40,407 nt of DNA, taken from Intrasporangiaceae bacterium. GTDB lineage: Bacteria; Actinomycetota; Actinomycetes; Actinomycetales; Dermatophilaceae. Under the pieces are notes generated by a model. It searched no databases. It was not told where the DNA came from and saw only the letters and a list, made by a program, of their open reading frames with translations. Where the stretch lies: the NCBI GenBank assembly GCA_021324575.1, contig JAJPIW010000036.1:1-40407 (forward strand), in the 5' to 3' direction. Shown here piece by piece: positions 7,266 to 15,968 of this stretch; position 1 is the stretch's first letter, and the number at the start of each line of letters is the position of its first letter. The translations under genes and the position numbers were made by a program.

Positions 7266-10013
7266 TCAGCGGCCGGTGAGGGACCACGCGTCGTCGGAGT
7301 CCGAGCCGTCGTCGGTGTCGTCCCAGTCGCTGTAGTCCTGCGCGACCGGCGGCTCGGGTTGCTCGAACGGCGCGGCCATCGCCGCACCCGGAACCGGAGC
7401 CGGCGCCCCGGAGGGTGACGGGCTCGACGGACCGGGCTGACCGGGCTGACCGGCATACGACTCCCCGGCGTGGCCGTCGAAGACCTCCGGGACGTCCTCA
7501 CCACGCATGAGGGCCAGGGTCGTGGCCAGGTCGTCGGGCTTGACGAGGACGTCGCGGGCCTTGGAGCCCTCGGACGGGCCCACCACGCCGCGCGACTCCA
7601 GCAGATCCATGAGCCGCCCGGCCTTGGCGAAGCCGACGCGCAGCTTGCGCTGCAGCATCGAGGTCGAGCCGAACTGGGTGGTGACGACGAGCTCGGCCGC
7701 CTGGAGCAGCACCTCGAGGTCGTCGCCGATGTCGTCGTCGATGACCTTCTTGGCCACCTCGACGGCGACGTCGTCGCGGTAGACCGGCTTGAGCTCGCCC
7801 TTGACGTGCTCGACGACGGCGTGGATCTCGGACTCGGTGACCCAGGCGCCCTGCACGCGCATCGGCTTGCTCGCGCCCATCGGCAGGAAGAGCGCATCGC
7901 CCTGCCCCAGCAGCTTCTCCGCGCCCGGCTGGTCGAGGACGACACGGCTGTCGGCGAGGCTCGACGTCGCGAACGCCATCCGCGAGGGCACGTTGGCCTT
8001 GATCAGGCCGGTGACGACGTCGACCGACGGGCGCTGGGTCGCGAGGACGAGGTGGATGCCGGCCGCGCGGGCCAGCTGGGTGATCCGGACGATCGACTCC
8101 TCGACGTCGCGGGGCGCGACCATCATCAGGTCGGCCAGCTCGTCGACGATGACGAGGAGGTAAGGGTAGGTCTGCAGCACCCGCTCGGAGCCGGGCAGCG
8201 GCTTGATCTTGCCCGCCCGGACGGCGGCGTTGAAGTCGTCGACGTGCTTGAACCCGAACGCCGCGAGGTCGTCGTAGCGCATGTCCATCTCGCGGACGAC
8301 CCACTGGAGGGCCTCGGCCGCCTTCTTGGGGTTGGTGATGATCGGGGTGATGAGGTGCGGGATGCCTTCGTATGCCGTGAGCTCGACCCGCTTGGGGTCG
8401 ACGAGCACCATCCGGACCTCGTCGGGCGTGGACCGCATGAGCACCGAGGTGATCATCGAGTTGACGAAGCTGGACTTGCCGGCGCCGGTAGCGCCCGCGA
8501 CGAGGAGGTGCGGCATCTTGGCCAGGTTGGCGATGACGTAGCCGCCCTCGACGTCCTTGCCGACGCCCATGACCATCGGGTGCTGGTTGTTGCGGGCGGT
8601 CTGGCTGCGCAGGACGTCGCCGAGGGAGACGATCTCCTTGTCGGCGTTGGGGATCTCGATGCCGATCGCGGACTTGCCGGGGATGGGCGAGAGGATCCGC
8701 ACATCGGCCGAGGCCACGGCATACGCGATGTTCTTGCTCATCGAGGTGACCCGCTCGACCTTGACCGCTGGGCCGAGCTCCACCTCGTAGCGGGTGACGG
8801 TGGGGCCGCGCATGAAGCCGGTGACCTGCGCGTCGATGCCGAAGTCGTCCAGGACCGTCGTCAGTGACTCGACGATGGCGTCGTTGGCCGCGGAGCGCTC
8901 CTTGTGCGGGGAGCCCGGCTTGAGGACGCTGGAGTCGGGCAAGGTGTAGGTGACGTCTCCGGCGAGGGCGAGCTGCTCGACCCGCTTCGGGAGCTGGGCC
9001 GTGGGCGGCGGCTCGAGCGGGACGCGGTCGGCGGCCTTGACGGCGATCGCCTCGGTCGGGTTCGGCCCGGCGGGCTTTGCGAGGGCGGCGTCCGCGCCGG
9101 GGGCCAGGACGCCGGGAGCCGTCGGGCGCTTGAGGCCGGGGCGCACCTTGGGCTTCTCGTCGGCGACCTCCGCAGCCTGCACGTAGGCCTCGTCGCCGGC
9201 CCGCTCGGCCAGGTCGATGGGGCCTTTGCGCCGGGTCCGGGCCGCGCCGACCGCCTTGGCGGGGGCGTTGTCGGCGTCGTTGTCGGCGTCGTGCCGCTTG
9301 CCGTGCGAGATGAGGTCGGCGAGCTGGTGGATCCGCTCAGGGATCTTGTGCACGGGCGTCGCCGACACGACGAGCAGCCCGAAGAAGCCGAGGATGAGCA
9401 ACAGCGCCGTCGCCCCGGTCGACGTGACGGCGGAGGCCAACGGGTCCGAGGCCAGGAAGCCGATGATGCCGCCGCCGGCCCGCATGCCGATGGCGCCGTT
9501 CGGGGGCTTGGGGATGCCCTGGGCGATGTGGGCCAGGCCGCAGCCGGCGAAGGTCAGGGCTGTGGTTCCGACGGCCATCCGGTTGGTCGCCTCACCCTCG
9601 TGGGGGGCGCGGAGCATCCGGATGCCGAAGAAGAGCAGGGCGAGCGGCACGGCATACGAGATCCGGCCGAAGGTGCCGGCGAAGACCGCGTGCACGACGG
9701 ACGCGAAGGTGCCGGGCAGGCCCCACCACTCGCGGGCGGCCACGATGACGGCCAGGGCGATGAGGAGGAAGCCGACGCCATCACGGCGGTGCTCCGGCTC
9801 CAGGTCGCGGGCGCTGGTCCCGACCCGGCGGGCGGCCGATCCGGCGACGTGCGCCATCCCCATCCAGGTGGTCTGGATCGCGCGCAGCGGGAGGGGCAGG
9901 CCGCCTCCAGCGCGGCGTCCGCGGGCGGCCGGACGGCGGGCCGGCGCCTTGCGGGTCGCCGGGCGCGTGGTGCGGCTGCGCGAGCGCGCGGAGGAGGACG
10001 TACGGGTCGCCAT
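7266..10013 (-). CDS. ftsK: DNA translocase FtsK/SpoIIIE family
   Basis: The 915-residue protein begins with a basic Ala/Arg/Ser-rich tail, followed by about four transmembrane helices between residues 78 and 220. A variable Pro/Ala-rich linker precedes the RecA-like motor, with Walker A GATGAGKS at 507-514 and Walker B LLVIVDEL near 619-626. The gamma winged-helix domain (TTQFGSTSMLQRKLRVGFAK) precedes an unusual extra tail of about 100 residues rich in Gly, Pro, Asp and Ser. FtsK pumps DNA at the septum and aligns sister chromosomes for XerCD recombination. It is read by its gamma domain from skewed KOPS sites; the abundant GTATGCCG word in this window is not skewed and so is a poor KOPS candidate. 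ATG start supported by TAGGGT 7 nt upstream. Confidence 0.95.
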   Translation of the reverse strand: MATRTSSSARSRSRTTRPATRKAPARRPAARGRRAGGGLPLPLRAIQTTWMGMAHVAGSAARRVGTSARDLEPEHRRDGVGFLLIALAVIVAAREWWGLPGTFASVVHAVFAGTFGRISYAVPLALLFFGIRMLRAPHEGEATNRMAVGTTALTFAGCGLAHIAQGIPKPPNGAIGMRAGGGIIGFLASDPLASAVTSTGATALLLILGFFGLLVVSATPVHKIPERIHQLADLISHGKRHDADNDADNAPAKAVGAARTRRKGPIDLAERAGDEAYVQAAEVADEKPKVRPGLKRPTAPGVLAPGADAALAKPAGPNPTEAIAVKAADRVPLEPPPTAQLPKRVEQLALAGDVTYTLPDSSVLKPGSPHKERSAANDAIVESLTTVLDDFGIDAQVTGFMRGPTVTRYEVELGPAVKVERVTSMSKNIAYAVASADVRILSPIPGKSAIGIEIPNADKEIVSLGDVLRSQTARNNQHPMVMGVGKDVEGGYVIANLAKMPHLLVAGATGAGKSSFVNSMITSVLMRSTPDEVRMVLVDPKRVELTAYEGIPHLITPIITNPKKAAEALQWVVREMDMRYDDLAAFGFKHVDDFNAAVRAGKIKPLPGSERVLQTYPYLLVIVDELADLMMVAPRDVEESIVRITQLARAAGIHLVLATQRPSVDVVTGLIKANVPSRMAFATSSLADSRVVLDQPGAEKLLGQGDALFLPMGASKPMRVQGAWVTESEIHAVVEHVKGELKPVYRDDVAVEVAKKVIDDDIGDDLEVLLQAAELVVTTQFGSTSMLQRKLRVGFAKAGRLMDLLESRGVVGPSEGSKARDVLVKPDDLATTLALMRGEDVPEVFDGHAGESYAGQPGQPGPSSPSPSGAPAPVPGAAMAAPFEQPEPPVAQDYSDWDDTDDGSDSDDAWSLTGR

Positions 10014-10020
10014 GCTCCGA

Positions 10021-10026
10021 ACCCTA
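10021..10026 (-). promoter_or_regulatory. Leaderless -10 of ftsK (TAGGGT)
   Basis: TAGGGT on the minus strand lies 7 nt before the ftsK ATG at 10011-10013. Confidence 0.6.
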
Positions 10027-10231
10027 GGCGAAAGTCACCCCAGACTCACGCGTCACACGCGCAACACCCGTCGATTGCCTGTCATCTGGGACCTTTCGGG
10101 GAAGGTAATCGGGTGGGTCGTTGGCCCACCAGACTTGCCGCCCGATCCGCGCCGTGTGTCCCCGCGACCCAGTTGTACCGACCCTCACACCCACCGCGTC
10201 GATCGCGGCGCCCGTTCGGCATCCCCGTGAC

Positions 10232-10288
10232 ATCCGCAGCGCTAGCGTCTGCGGATTCGGGGGTCCAGGCCCTCGCATCCGCAGACGC
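10232..10288. repeat. Three ATCCGCAG copies forming alternative hairpins
   Basis: ATCCGCAG at 10232-10239 pairs with CTGCGGAT at 10249-10256 (9-nt loop). The 12-mer GCGTCTGCGGAT at 10245-10256 pairs with ATCCGCAGACGC at 10277-10288. The central arm can pair with either side, so the two hairpins exclude each other. Confidence 0.65.
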
Positions 10289-10355
10289 AAGGGGACAGTC
10301 GCCGTATGCCGGCCGAGCCTCCTCCGGGCGTCCGCGCCCAAGCCGAGCCCCGGAG

Positions 10356-10439
10356 ATTTCTGCGCCATGGCGCCGAGGCTGTCCACCGGCGCTGACATGT
10401 CAACGCCGGTGGACACGATCTGCGCCATGGCGCAGAAAT
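10356..10439. repeat. 84-bp symmetric palindrome downstream of rnj
   Basis: The element is symmetric about 10397.5. Outer arms of 18 bp (10356-10373 and 10422-10439) match perfectly and each contains the palindrome GCGCCATGGCGC. Inner arms of 12 bp (10380-10391, TGTCCACCGGCG, and 10404-10415) match perfectly. The centre is the palindrome TGACATGTCA (10393-10402). Only a 6-bp stretch on each side and one central pair mismatch. It starts about 22 nt after the rnj stop in the direction of rnj transcription, so it may act as a terminator or RNA-stabilising structure. Confidence 0.85.
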
Positions 10440-10460
10440 GGTGGTGGACCGGGGCGGCGG

Positions 10461-12146
10461 TCAGGCCTCGATCACGGTTGGAATGATCATCGGGCGGCGG
10501 CGGATCTTGCGGCCCACCCAGCTGCCCACCGAGCGGCGGATCACCTGCTGCAGCTGGTAAGAGTCCATGACGCCCTGGTCCAGGGCCTCCCCCAGCGCCC
10601 GCTCGAGCTGGGGCCGGATGTCCTCGAAGACCACCTCGTCGGGCGTGAACCCGCGGGCGATGATCTCCGGGCCGGCGACGATCTTGCCGGCCGCGGTGTC
10701 GACGACGACGACGATGGAGATGAACCCTTCGTCGCGCAGGATCCGACGGTCCTTGAGCAGCGCTTCGTCGGCCTCACCGACCGAGGACCCGTCGACGTAG
10801 ACGTAGCCGCTCGGCACCGCGCCGGCGATCCGGACCGACCCCTTGTAGAGGTCGACGACGACCCCGTCCTCGACGACGACGACGTGGTCGCGCGGCACGC
10901 CGGTCGCGATCGCCAGCTCGGCGTTGGCCACGAGGTGGCGCCACTCGCCGTGGACGGGCATGACGTTGCGCGGCTTGATGATGTTGTAGGTGTAGAGCAG
11001 CTCGCCGGCGCTGGCGTGACCCGAGACGTGGACCTTGGCGTTGCCCTTGTGGACCACGGTCGCGCCGAGTCGCATCAGGCCGTTGATCACCCGGTAGACG
11101 GCGTTCTCGTTGCCCGGGATCAAGGAGGAGGCGAGGAGCACCGTGTCGCCCTCGCCCACGTCGATGGCGTGGTCCCGGTTGGCCATCCGGGACAGGGCGG
11201 CCATCGGCTCACCCTGGGACCCAGTGCAGATGAGCACGATCTCGTCGTGCGGCAGGTCGCCGAGCTTCTTGAAGTCGACGAGCAGCCCGTCGGGCACCCG
11301 CAGGTAGCCCAGGTCGGCGGCGATCCCCATGTTGCGGACCATCGACCGGCCCACCATGGCCACCTTGCGGCCGGACTTCTCCGCCGCGTCGAGCACCTGC
11401 TGCACCCGGTGCACGTGGGAGGAGAAGCAGGCGACGATGATCCGCTTGCGCGCCTCGCGGAACACCCGGTCGATGGCCGGGGCAATCTCCTTCTCCGAGG
11501 TGGTGAACCCGGGCACCTCGGCGTTGGTGGAGTCGGTCATCAACAGGTCGATGCCCTCCTCCCCCAGCCGCGCGAACGCGCGCAGGTCGGTGATCCGGCC
11601 GTCGAGCGGGAGCTGGTCCATCTTGTAGTCGCCCGTATGCAGCAGGGTCCCGCCCGAGGTCCGGATGCAGACCGCGAGCGCGTCCGGGATCGAGTGGTTG
11701 ACCGCGACGAACTCGCAGCCGAAGACGCCGAGCTGCTCGATGTCGCCCTCCCTCACCGCGAGGGTGTACGGGGTGATTCGGTGTTCCTTGAGCTTGGCCT
11801 CGACGAGGGCCAGGGTCAGCGTCGAGCCGACGAGCGGGATGTCGGGCTTGAGCCGCAGCAGGTAGGGGACGGCACCGATGTGGTCCTCGTGCCCGTGGGT
11901 GAGGACGACGGCCTGGATGTCGTCGAGCCGGCCGGCGATGTACTCGAAGTCGGGGAGGATGAGGTCGATCCCCGGGTGATGGTCGTCGGGGAAGAGGACG
12001 CCGCAGTCGACGACGAGCAGCTGCCCCTTGTGCTCGACGACGGCCATGTTGCGGCCGACCTCGCCGAGCCCGCCGAGGGCGACGACACGCACGGCACCGT
12101 CGCGGAGCAGTCCGGGCAGGGCCAGCTCGGGGTGGGGATGGCTCAC
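10461..12146 (-). CDS. rnj: Ribonuclease J
   Basis: The 561-residue protein is a metallo-beta-lactamase/beta-CASP nuclease. The zinc motif HGHEDH lies at residues 84-89, a further metal-binding segment is LHTGDYKMD, and the beta-CASP part includes STNAEVPG, CFSSHVHR and SGHASAGELL. The C-terminal domain is of normal size for the family. RNase J has 5'-3' exonuclease and endonuclease activity in mRNA decay and rRNA processing. The ATG overlaps the dapA stop by 4 nt, an arrangement frequent in actinobacteria, so rnj is expressed from the dapA promoter. The large palindrome follows its stop codon. Confidence 0.95.
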   Translation of the reverse strand: MSHPHPELALPGLLRDGAVRVVALGGLGEVGRNMAVVEHKGQLLVVDCGVLFPDDHHPGIDLILPDFEYIAGRLDDIQAVVLTHGHEDHIGAVPYLLRLKPDIPLVGSTLTLALVEAKLKEHRITPYTLAVREGDIEQLGVFGCEFVAVNHSIPDALAVCIRTSGGTLLHTGDYKMDQLPLDGRITDLRAFARLGEEGIDLLMTDSTNAEVPGFTTSEKEIAPAIDRVFREARKRIIVACFSSHVHRVQQVLDAAEKSGRKVAMVGRSMVRNMGIAADLGYLRVPDGLLVDFKKLGDLPHDEIVLICTGSQGEPMAALSRMANRDHAIDVGEGDTVLLASSLIPGNENAVYRVINGLMRLGATVVHKGNAKVHVSGHASAGELLYTYNIIKPRNVMPVHGEWRHLVANAELAIATGVPRDHVVVVEDGVVVDLYKGSVRIAGAVPSGYVYVDGSSVGEADEALLKDRRILRDEGFISIVVVVDTAAGKIVAGPEIIARGFTPDEVVFEDIRPQLERALGEALDQGVMDSYQLQQVIRRSVGSWVGRKIRRRPMIIPTVIEA

Positions 12147-13033
12147 AGGAGTCCGGACTGCTTGAGAGCGGCGCGCAGGAGGTCGAGGTGCTCAGGCGGT
12201 GACTCCAGCAGCGGCAGCCGCACCGTGGCGTGCTCGATGACCCCCAGCTCGACCAGCGCGGCCTTGGCCATGATGGCGCCCTGGGAGGTCGTCATGAGGG
12301 CGTCGACGGCGGGAATGAGGCGGCGGTGGATCTCCAGCGCCGCGGGCAGGTCGCCCTTGTCGACGGCGGCGACCATCGCGGCATACTCCTGTCCGGCCAC
12401 GTGTCCGACCACGCTGACCACGCCGATGGCGCCCTGGGCGAGCATCGGCAGGTTCACCTCGTCCGCACCGGAGTAGTACAGGAGATCGGTGGCGGCCATC
12501 ACCTTGCTGGTGGACCACAGGTCACCCTTGGCGTCCTTGACGGCCACGATGTTGGGGTGCGCGGCGAGCAGCGCCAATGTGTCCGGCGCGAACGGTATGC
12601 CGGTGCGTGCGGGGATGTCGTAGAGCATGACGGGCAGGTCGGTCGTGTCGGCGACTGCGCGGCAGTGGGCCAGGACGCCGGCCTGGGTCGGCTTGTTGTA
12701 GTAGGGCGAGACGAGCAGCAGCCCGGTGGCGCCCGCGTCGCGAGCCCGCTGGGCCATCTCGACCGAGTGGGACGTGGCGTTGGACCCGACCCCGGCGACG
12801 ACCGTCGCACGGCCGCCGACGGCCTCCGCGACGAGGGCGACCATCTCGATGCTCTCCTCGTCGGTCAGGGTCGCCGACTCGCCGGTCGTGCCGTTGACGA
12901 CCAGGCCGTCGTGGCCGTGGTCGACGAGGTGGCGGGCAAGCGCCTGGGCGCCATGGGTGTCGAGGGAGCCGTCGGGCTTCATCGGGGACACCATGGCGGT
13001 GAGCACACGGCCGAAAACGGGGGCATCTGGCAT
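12143..13033 (-). CDS. dapA: 4-hydroxy-tetrahydrodipicolinate synthase
   Basis: The 296-residue TIM-barrel protein belongs to the DapA family: GTTGE at 48-52, Tyr138 in VMLYDIP, and the Schiff-base lysine Lys166 in [10 protein letters not shown]. It condenses pyruvate with aspartate semialdehyde at the start of lysine and diaminopimelate synthesis. dapB, the next step, lies at 18.4-19.1 kb. ATG 13031-13033 is supported by TAGCCT 6 nt upstream. The gene precedes rnj with a 4-nt overlap and is divergent from thyA across 49 bp. A GTATGCCG copy inside it forces an ATA isoleucine codon (12595-12601). Confidence 0.95.
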   Translation of the reverse strand: MPDAPVFGRVLTAMVSPMKPDGSLDTHGAQALARHLVDHGHDGLVVNGTTGESATLTDEESIEMVALVAEAVGGRATVVAGVGSNATSHSVEMAQRARDAGATGLLLVSPYYNKPTQAGVLAHCRAVADTTDLPVMLYDIPARTGIPFAPDTLALLAAHPNIVAVKDAKGDLWSTSKVMAATDLLYYSGADEVNLPMLAQGAIGVVSVVGHVAGQEYAAMVAAVDKGDLPAALEIHRRLIPAVDALMTTSQGAIMAKAALVELGVIEHATVRLPLLESPPEHLDLLRAALKQSGLL

Positions 13034-13039
13034 GCCCCG

Positions 13040-13045
13040 AGGCTA
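13040..13045 (-). promoter_or_regulatory. Leaderless -10 of dapA-rnj (TAGCCT)
   Basis: TAGCCT on the minus strand, 6 nt before the dapA ATG; back to back with the thyA -10. Confidence 0.55.
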
Positions 13046-13070
13046 CCGCGCCGCTGTCCGGCCCCGGTGC

Positions 13071-13076
13071 TACGTT
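13071..13076 (+). promoter_or_regulatory. Leaderless -10 of thyA (TACGTT)
   Basis: TACGTT lies 6 nt before ATG 13083-13085, with no ribosome-binding site between them. Confidence 0.55.
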
Positions 13077-13082
13077 GCCCGC

Positions 13083-13892
13083 ATGCGCCAGTACCTGGAC
13101 CTGCTCGACCATGTCCTCACCCATGGCGTCGACAAGTCCGACCGCACCGGCACCGGCACGCGCAGCGTCTTCGGGCACCAGATGCGCTTCGACCTGGCGC
13201 AGGGGTTCCCCGTCCTCACGACCAAACGGCTGCACCTGAAGTCGATCATCGGCGAGCTGCTGTGGTTCCTCCGCGGTGACACCAACGTCCGCTGGCTGCA
13301 GGAGCGCGGCATCCGGATCTGGGACGAGTGGGCCGACGCCGACGGCAACCTCGGGCCGGTCTACGGCTACCAGTGGCGCAGCTGGCCGACTCCCGACGGG
13401 CGACGCGTCGACCAGATCGCCAAGGTCATCGAGGCGATCCGCACGAACCCCGACAGCCGCCGCCACATCGTCTCGGCCTGGAACGTCGCCGACGTCGACG
13501 ACATGGCCCTGCCGCCGTGCCACACGATGTTCCAGTTCTACGTCTCCCCCGGTGTCGACGGGGGCCGCGGCCGGCTCTCGTGCCAGCTCTACCAGCGCAG
13601 CGCCGACATCTTCCTCGGGGTGCCGTTCAACATCGCCTCCTATGCGCTGCTCACCCTGCTCGTCGCCCAGCAGACCGACCTCGACCCCGGCGACTTCGTG
13701 CACACCCTCGGCGACGCGCACCTCTACTCCAACCACATGGACCAGGCGCGGCTGCAGCTCAGCCGGGACCCGTTCCCGCTGCCGACGATGCGGATCACCC
13801 CACGCGACTCGATCGACGCCTACGACCTCGACGACTTCGAACTCGTCGGCTACGAGGCGCACCCGTCGATCAAGGCCCCGATCGCGGTCTGA
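13083..13892 (+). CDS. thyA: Thymidylate synthase
   Basis: The 269-residue protein is a classical ThyA. It shows DRTGTGT near the N-terminus, the catalytic Cys146 in [12 protein letters not shown], the QRSAD substrate-binding motif and the DAHLYSNH motif. It methylates dUMP to dTMP using methylenetetrahydrofolate and releases dihydrofolate. folA, 41 bp downstream, recycles that dihydrofolate, so the pair forms a functional unit. The start is supported by a -10 box 6 nt upstream and by alignment to the usual N-terminus (MRQYLDLL). Confidence 0.97.
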   Translation: MRQYLDLLDHVLTHGVDKSDRTGTGTRSVFGHQMRFDLAQGFPVLTTKRLHLKSIIGELLWFLRGDTNVRWLQERGIRIWDEWADADGNLGPVYGYQWRSWPTPDGRRVDQIAKVIEAIRTNPDSRRHIVSAWNVADVDDMALPPCHTMFQFYVSPGVDGGRGRLSCQLYQRSADIFLGVPFNIASYALLTLLVAQQTDLDPGDFVHTLGDAHLYSNHMDQARLQLSRDPFPLPTMRITPRDSIDAYDLDDFELVGYEAHPSIKAPIAV

Positions 13893-13921
13893 TCGATGGA
13901 CGCCCTGGCGAGCGCACGGCA

Positions 13922-13927
13922 TACGGT
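13922..13927 (+). promoter_or_regulatory. Leaderless -10 of folA (TACGGT), overlapping a CGGCATAC repeat
   Basis: TACGGT lies 6 nt before the folA ATG. Its first three bases are the end of the GGCATAC copy at 13918-13924, so the repeat supplies part of the promoter. Confidence 0.5.
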
Positions 13928-13933
13928 GTCCCC

Positions 13934-14416
13934 ATGACCCGGATCACGCTCATCGCCGCGCTCGGACGCAACCGCGTGATCGGCAACGACGGCCAGATCC
14001 CCTGGCACCTGCCGGGCGAGCAGGCGCGGTTCAAGGACATCACGTTGGGTCACACGCTGGTCATGGGGCGCAAGACGTTCGACTCGATCGGGCGGGTGCT
14101 GCCCGGCCGACGGACGATCGTCATCACCCGCTCGCCCGACTGGCACCACGAGGCCGTCGAGTCGGCGCACTCGTTCACCGAGGCGTTGGCCTTCGCCGGG
14201 CCGGGCGATGAGGTCTTCGTCGCCGGCGGCGGGGAGATCTACGCCGAGGCGATGCCGTATGCCGCGCGCATGGTCCTCACCGAGGTCGACCAGTCTCCCG
14301 ACGGAGACACCTTCTTTCCTGAGTGGGTGCTGGACGACTGGCGCGAGGAGTCCCGTGAGGAGCACGATGGCTGGGCGATCGGCACCTACGTCCGCGCCGA
14401 CTCCGGGGGATCTTGA
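13934..14416 (+). CDS. folA: Dihydrofolate reductase
   Basis: The 160-residue protein has the DHFR core: IAALGRNRVIGNDGQIPWHLPGE at the N-terminus with the Trp and the acidic/His active-site region, then HTLVMGRKTFDSIGR with the NADPH-binding part, and FVAGGGEIYAEAM. It reduces dihydrofolate to tetrahydrofolate and is the trimethoprim target. It probably shares the thyA transcript, but a -10 box at 13922-13927 suggests a second, leaderless promoter. The protein is of normal length. Confidence 0.96.
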   Translation: MTRITLIAALGRNRVIGNDGQIPWHLPGEQARFKDITLGHTLVMGRKTFDSIGRVLPGRRTIVITRSPDWHHEAVESAHSFTEALAFAGPGDEVFVAGGGEIYAEAMPYAARMVLTEVDQSPDGDTFFPEWVLDDWREESREEHDGWAIGTYVRADSGGS

Positions 14417-14547
14417 GCCCCGCGCTTCAGCCGCTCCTGAGTTAAGCACCAGACGCGACTCAATCCATCAGAAGGAAATATCTTCATTTCGGTGAAAGTG
14501 AACCATTTCCGTTGATAAATAACGCTGTGAAGCGATAGTCTCATCTC
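14417..14547. promoter_or_regulatory. AT-rich promoter region of the SatD-DUF3307 operon
   Basis: The stretch 14450-14547 is far more AT-rich than anything else in the window. It contains TTGATA (14512-14517), an 18-bp spacer and TAGTCT (14536-14541), then 6 nt to the ATG. Upstream lie GGAAAT (14474-14479), ATTTC (14486-14490) and ATTTCC (14505-14510), which form overlapping inverted repeats and could be an operator. This is the closest to a consensus -35/-10 promoter I see here. Confidence 0.65.
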
Positions 14548-15207
14548 ATGTCGGTCTTGGCTCGCCCCGGCACCGCCCTGCGGGCGACCGTCATCGGCGA
14601 CCTCGTCGGGTCGCGCAAGGCCACCGACCGCGGCGTCCTCCATGCCCGGCTCAAGGACGCCCTCCGGCGAACCAACGCCGCCCTGCCCGCGGCCACTGCC
14701 CTGGCCGTCACCGTCGGGGACGAGTTCCAGGGCTCGTACGCGAGGTTGGGCGACGCCCTCCATGCCACCCTGCGGGTCTATCTGGCCCTGATGCCCGACT
14801 ACGCGATCCGCTTCGGCATCGGGTGGGGCGAGGTGACCACCCTGGACACCGACGGGATCGAGGACGGACCCGGCTGGTGGTCGGCACGGGACGCCATCGT
14901 CAGCGTGCACACTCGGCAGTCCCGTCCCTCGACACGAGCGCTGACCACGGCGTTCGAGGCGACGCCCGACCGGCTCTCCCCCTCCACGATCGACCTGGTG
15001 ACGGCGTCGCTGCTCCTGCGCGACCAGGCGTTGGCGACCCTGTCGGGGACCTCCAAGGTCATCCTCGGCAGGCTGCTCGACGACGCCAGCCAGGCCGAGA
15101 TCGCCAGCGAGCTGGGCATCTCGCCCTCTGCGGTCTCCCAGCGGACGCGGCGCGACGGTCTGCACCTCCTCGTGGCGGCCGAGCAGCGGCTGGCGGGCCT
15201 GCCGTGA
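14548..15207 (+). CDS. SatD-family protein with C-terminal helix-turn-helix
   Basis: The 219-residue protein matches the SatD family: VIGDLVGSRK with Asp18, VTVGDEFQG with Asp58-Glu59, and RFGIGWGEV (88-96). The order of these elements (acidic strand end, GDEF-like hairpin, then a GxGxGE strand) is reminiscent of palm-domain nucleotidyl cyclases, but this is my inference, not an established activity. The C-terminus has a sigma-region-4-like helix-turn-helix (about 181-202, QAEIASELGISPSAVSQRTR). The biochemical function of the family is unknown to me. The stop overlaps the next gene by GTGA, and the start is supported by a near-consensus leaderless promoter. The helix-turn-helix could regulate that AT-rich promoter. 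Confidence 0.75.
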   Translation: MSVLARPGTALRATVIGDLVGSRKATDRGVLHARLKDALRRTNAALPAATALAVTVGDEFQGSYARLGDALHATLRVYLALMPDYAIRFGIGWGEVTTLDTDGIEDGPGWWSARDAIVSVHTRQSRPSTRALTTAFEATPDRLSPSTIDLVTASLLLRDQALATLSGTSKVILGRLLDDASQAEIASELGISPSAVSQRTRRDGLHLLVAAEQRLAGLP

Positions 15208-15968
15208 GCATCCTGGCCTGTCTGTTCCTGGCCGTGGGGCTGGCCGACCTGGTCCGCGCCGAGGGCGGCCACACCCGCTGGGTGCGCCGGGCCGTGGGCT
15301 GCGCTGCCGGGCTGGCCCTGCTCGTGCTCCTCGGCGTCCTGGGACACCTCCGCGGCGGCCTGGACATCGCCCTCCTCGTGACCTCCGCCCTCGCCCTGGG
15401 CGGTTGGGTCGTGCTCTCGGGCCGGGCGTTCGACGCCCGGCTGTCCGGGCGCCTTCGTCCCGGTCTTGCCCTCGGTGTGTTGGCGGCCATCGCCGCACTC
15501 CTTCTCGGCGCGTCCGGCCACACCTCCCCGATCGCCGGCCCGCTCGGGGACTGGCTCACCGGTCTGGCCATCCCGGGTCTGCACCACGGCGACGCCACCG
15601 CAGCGCTCCTCGTCCTCGGCGCCCTGCTCATCCAGCTGTCCACCGCAAACCACGTCGTCCGGCTCGTGCTCGCCGGCGTCGGCGCGATCAAGCCGACCGG
15701 CCAACCGCAGGCCTCCGACCGGCTCCGCGGCGGCCGGCTGCTCGGACCCATGGAGCGGCTGCTCATCGTCGGCCTCGGCCTGGCCGGCGAGGTCACCGCC
15801 GCAGGGCTGGTCATCGCCGCCAAGGGACTGATCCGCTGGCCGGAGCTGCAGGCCCAGTCCCGCGACCCGCACACACCCGGGATCGACGAGGTCACCGAGT
15901 ACTTCCTCGTCGGCTCGTTCGTCAGCTGGCTGATCGCCCTCGGCGCCCTCTGGGTCTGCGCCAACTGA
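15204..15968 (+). CDS. DUF3307-family membrane protein, partner of SatD
   Basis: The 254-residue protein has six or seven hydrophobic segments. Its C-terminal third carries the features I associate with DUF3307: GGRLLGPMERLLIVGLGL, then AAKGLIRWPEL, then TEYFLVGSFVSWLIALGALW. The N-terminal two thirds are an Ala/Leu-rich membrane region with no clear family. The GTG start at 15204-15206 overlaps the stop of the SatD gene, so the two are translationally coupled, a pairing seen elsewhere in bacteria. Function unknown. The stop codon lies within a 9-bp tandem repeat (15960-15995). Confidence 0.7.
   Translation: MSILACLFLAVGLADLVRAEGGHTRWVRRAVGCAAGLALLVLLGVLGHLRGGLDIALLVTSALALGGWVVLSGRAFDARLSGRLRPGLALGVLAAIAALLLGASGHTSPIAGPLGDWLTGLAIPGLHHGDATAALLVLGALLIQLSTANHVVRLVLAGVGAIKPTGQPQASDRLRGGRLLGPMERLLIVGLGLAGEVTAAGLVIAAKGLIRWPELQAQSRDPHTPGIDEVTEYFLVGSFVSWLIALGALWVCAN

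Larger units (their letters stand above)
10027..10460. other. Long noncoding gap between ftsK and rnj
   Basis: About 430 bp without a convincing gene. Open frames on both strands here encode proteins with a mirrored MAQ...AMAQ pattern, which is what a palindrome produces and not a sign of coding. The gap holds the ftsK promoter, one GTATGCCG copy (10304), three copies of ATCCGCAG arranged as hairpins (10232-10288) and the large palindrome 10356-10439. A small RNA is possible but nothing shows it directly. Confidence 0.7.

Noticed and set aside
10024-10428. A 134-codon minus-strand frame between ftsK and rnj
   Set aside because: Its start falls in the large palindrome, which also gives a mirrored peptide on the other strand. 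There is no ribosome site or family motif.
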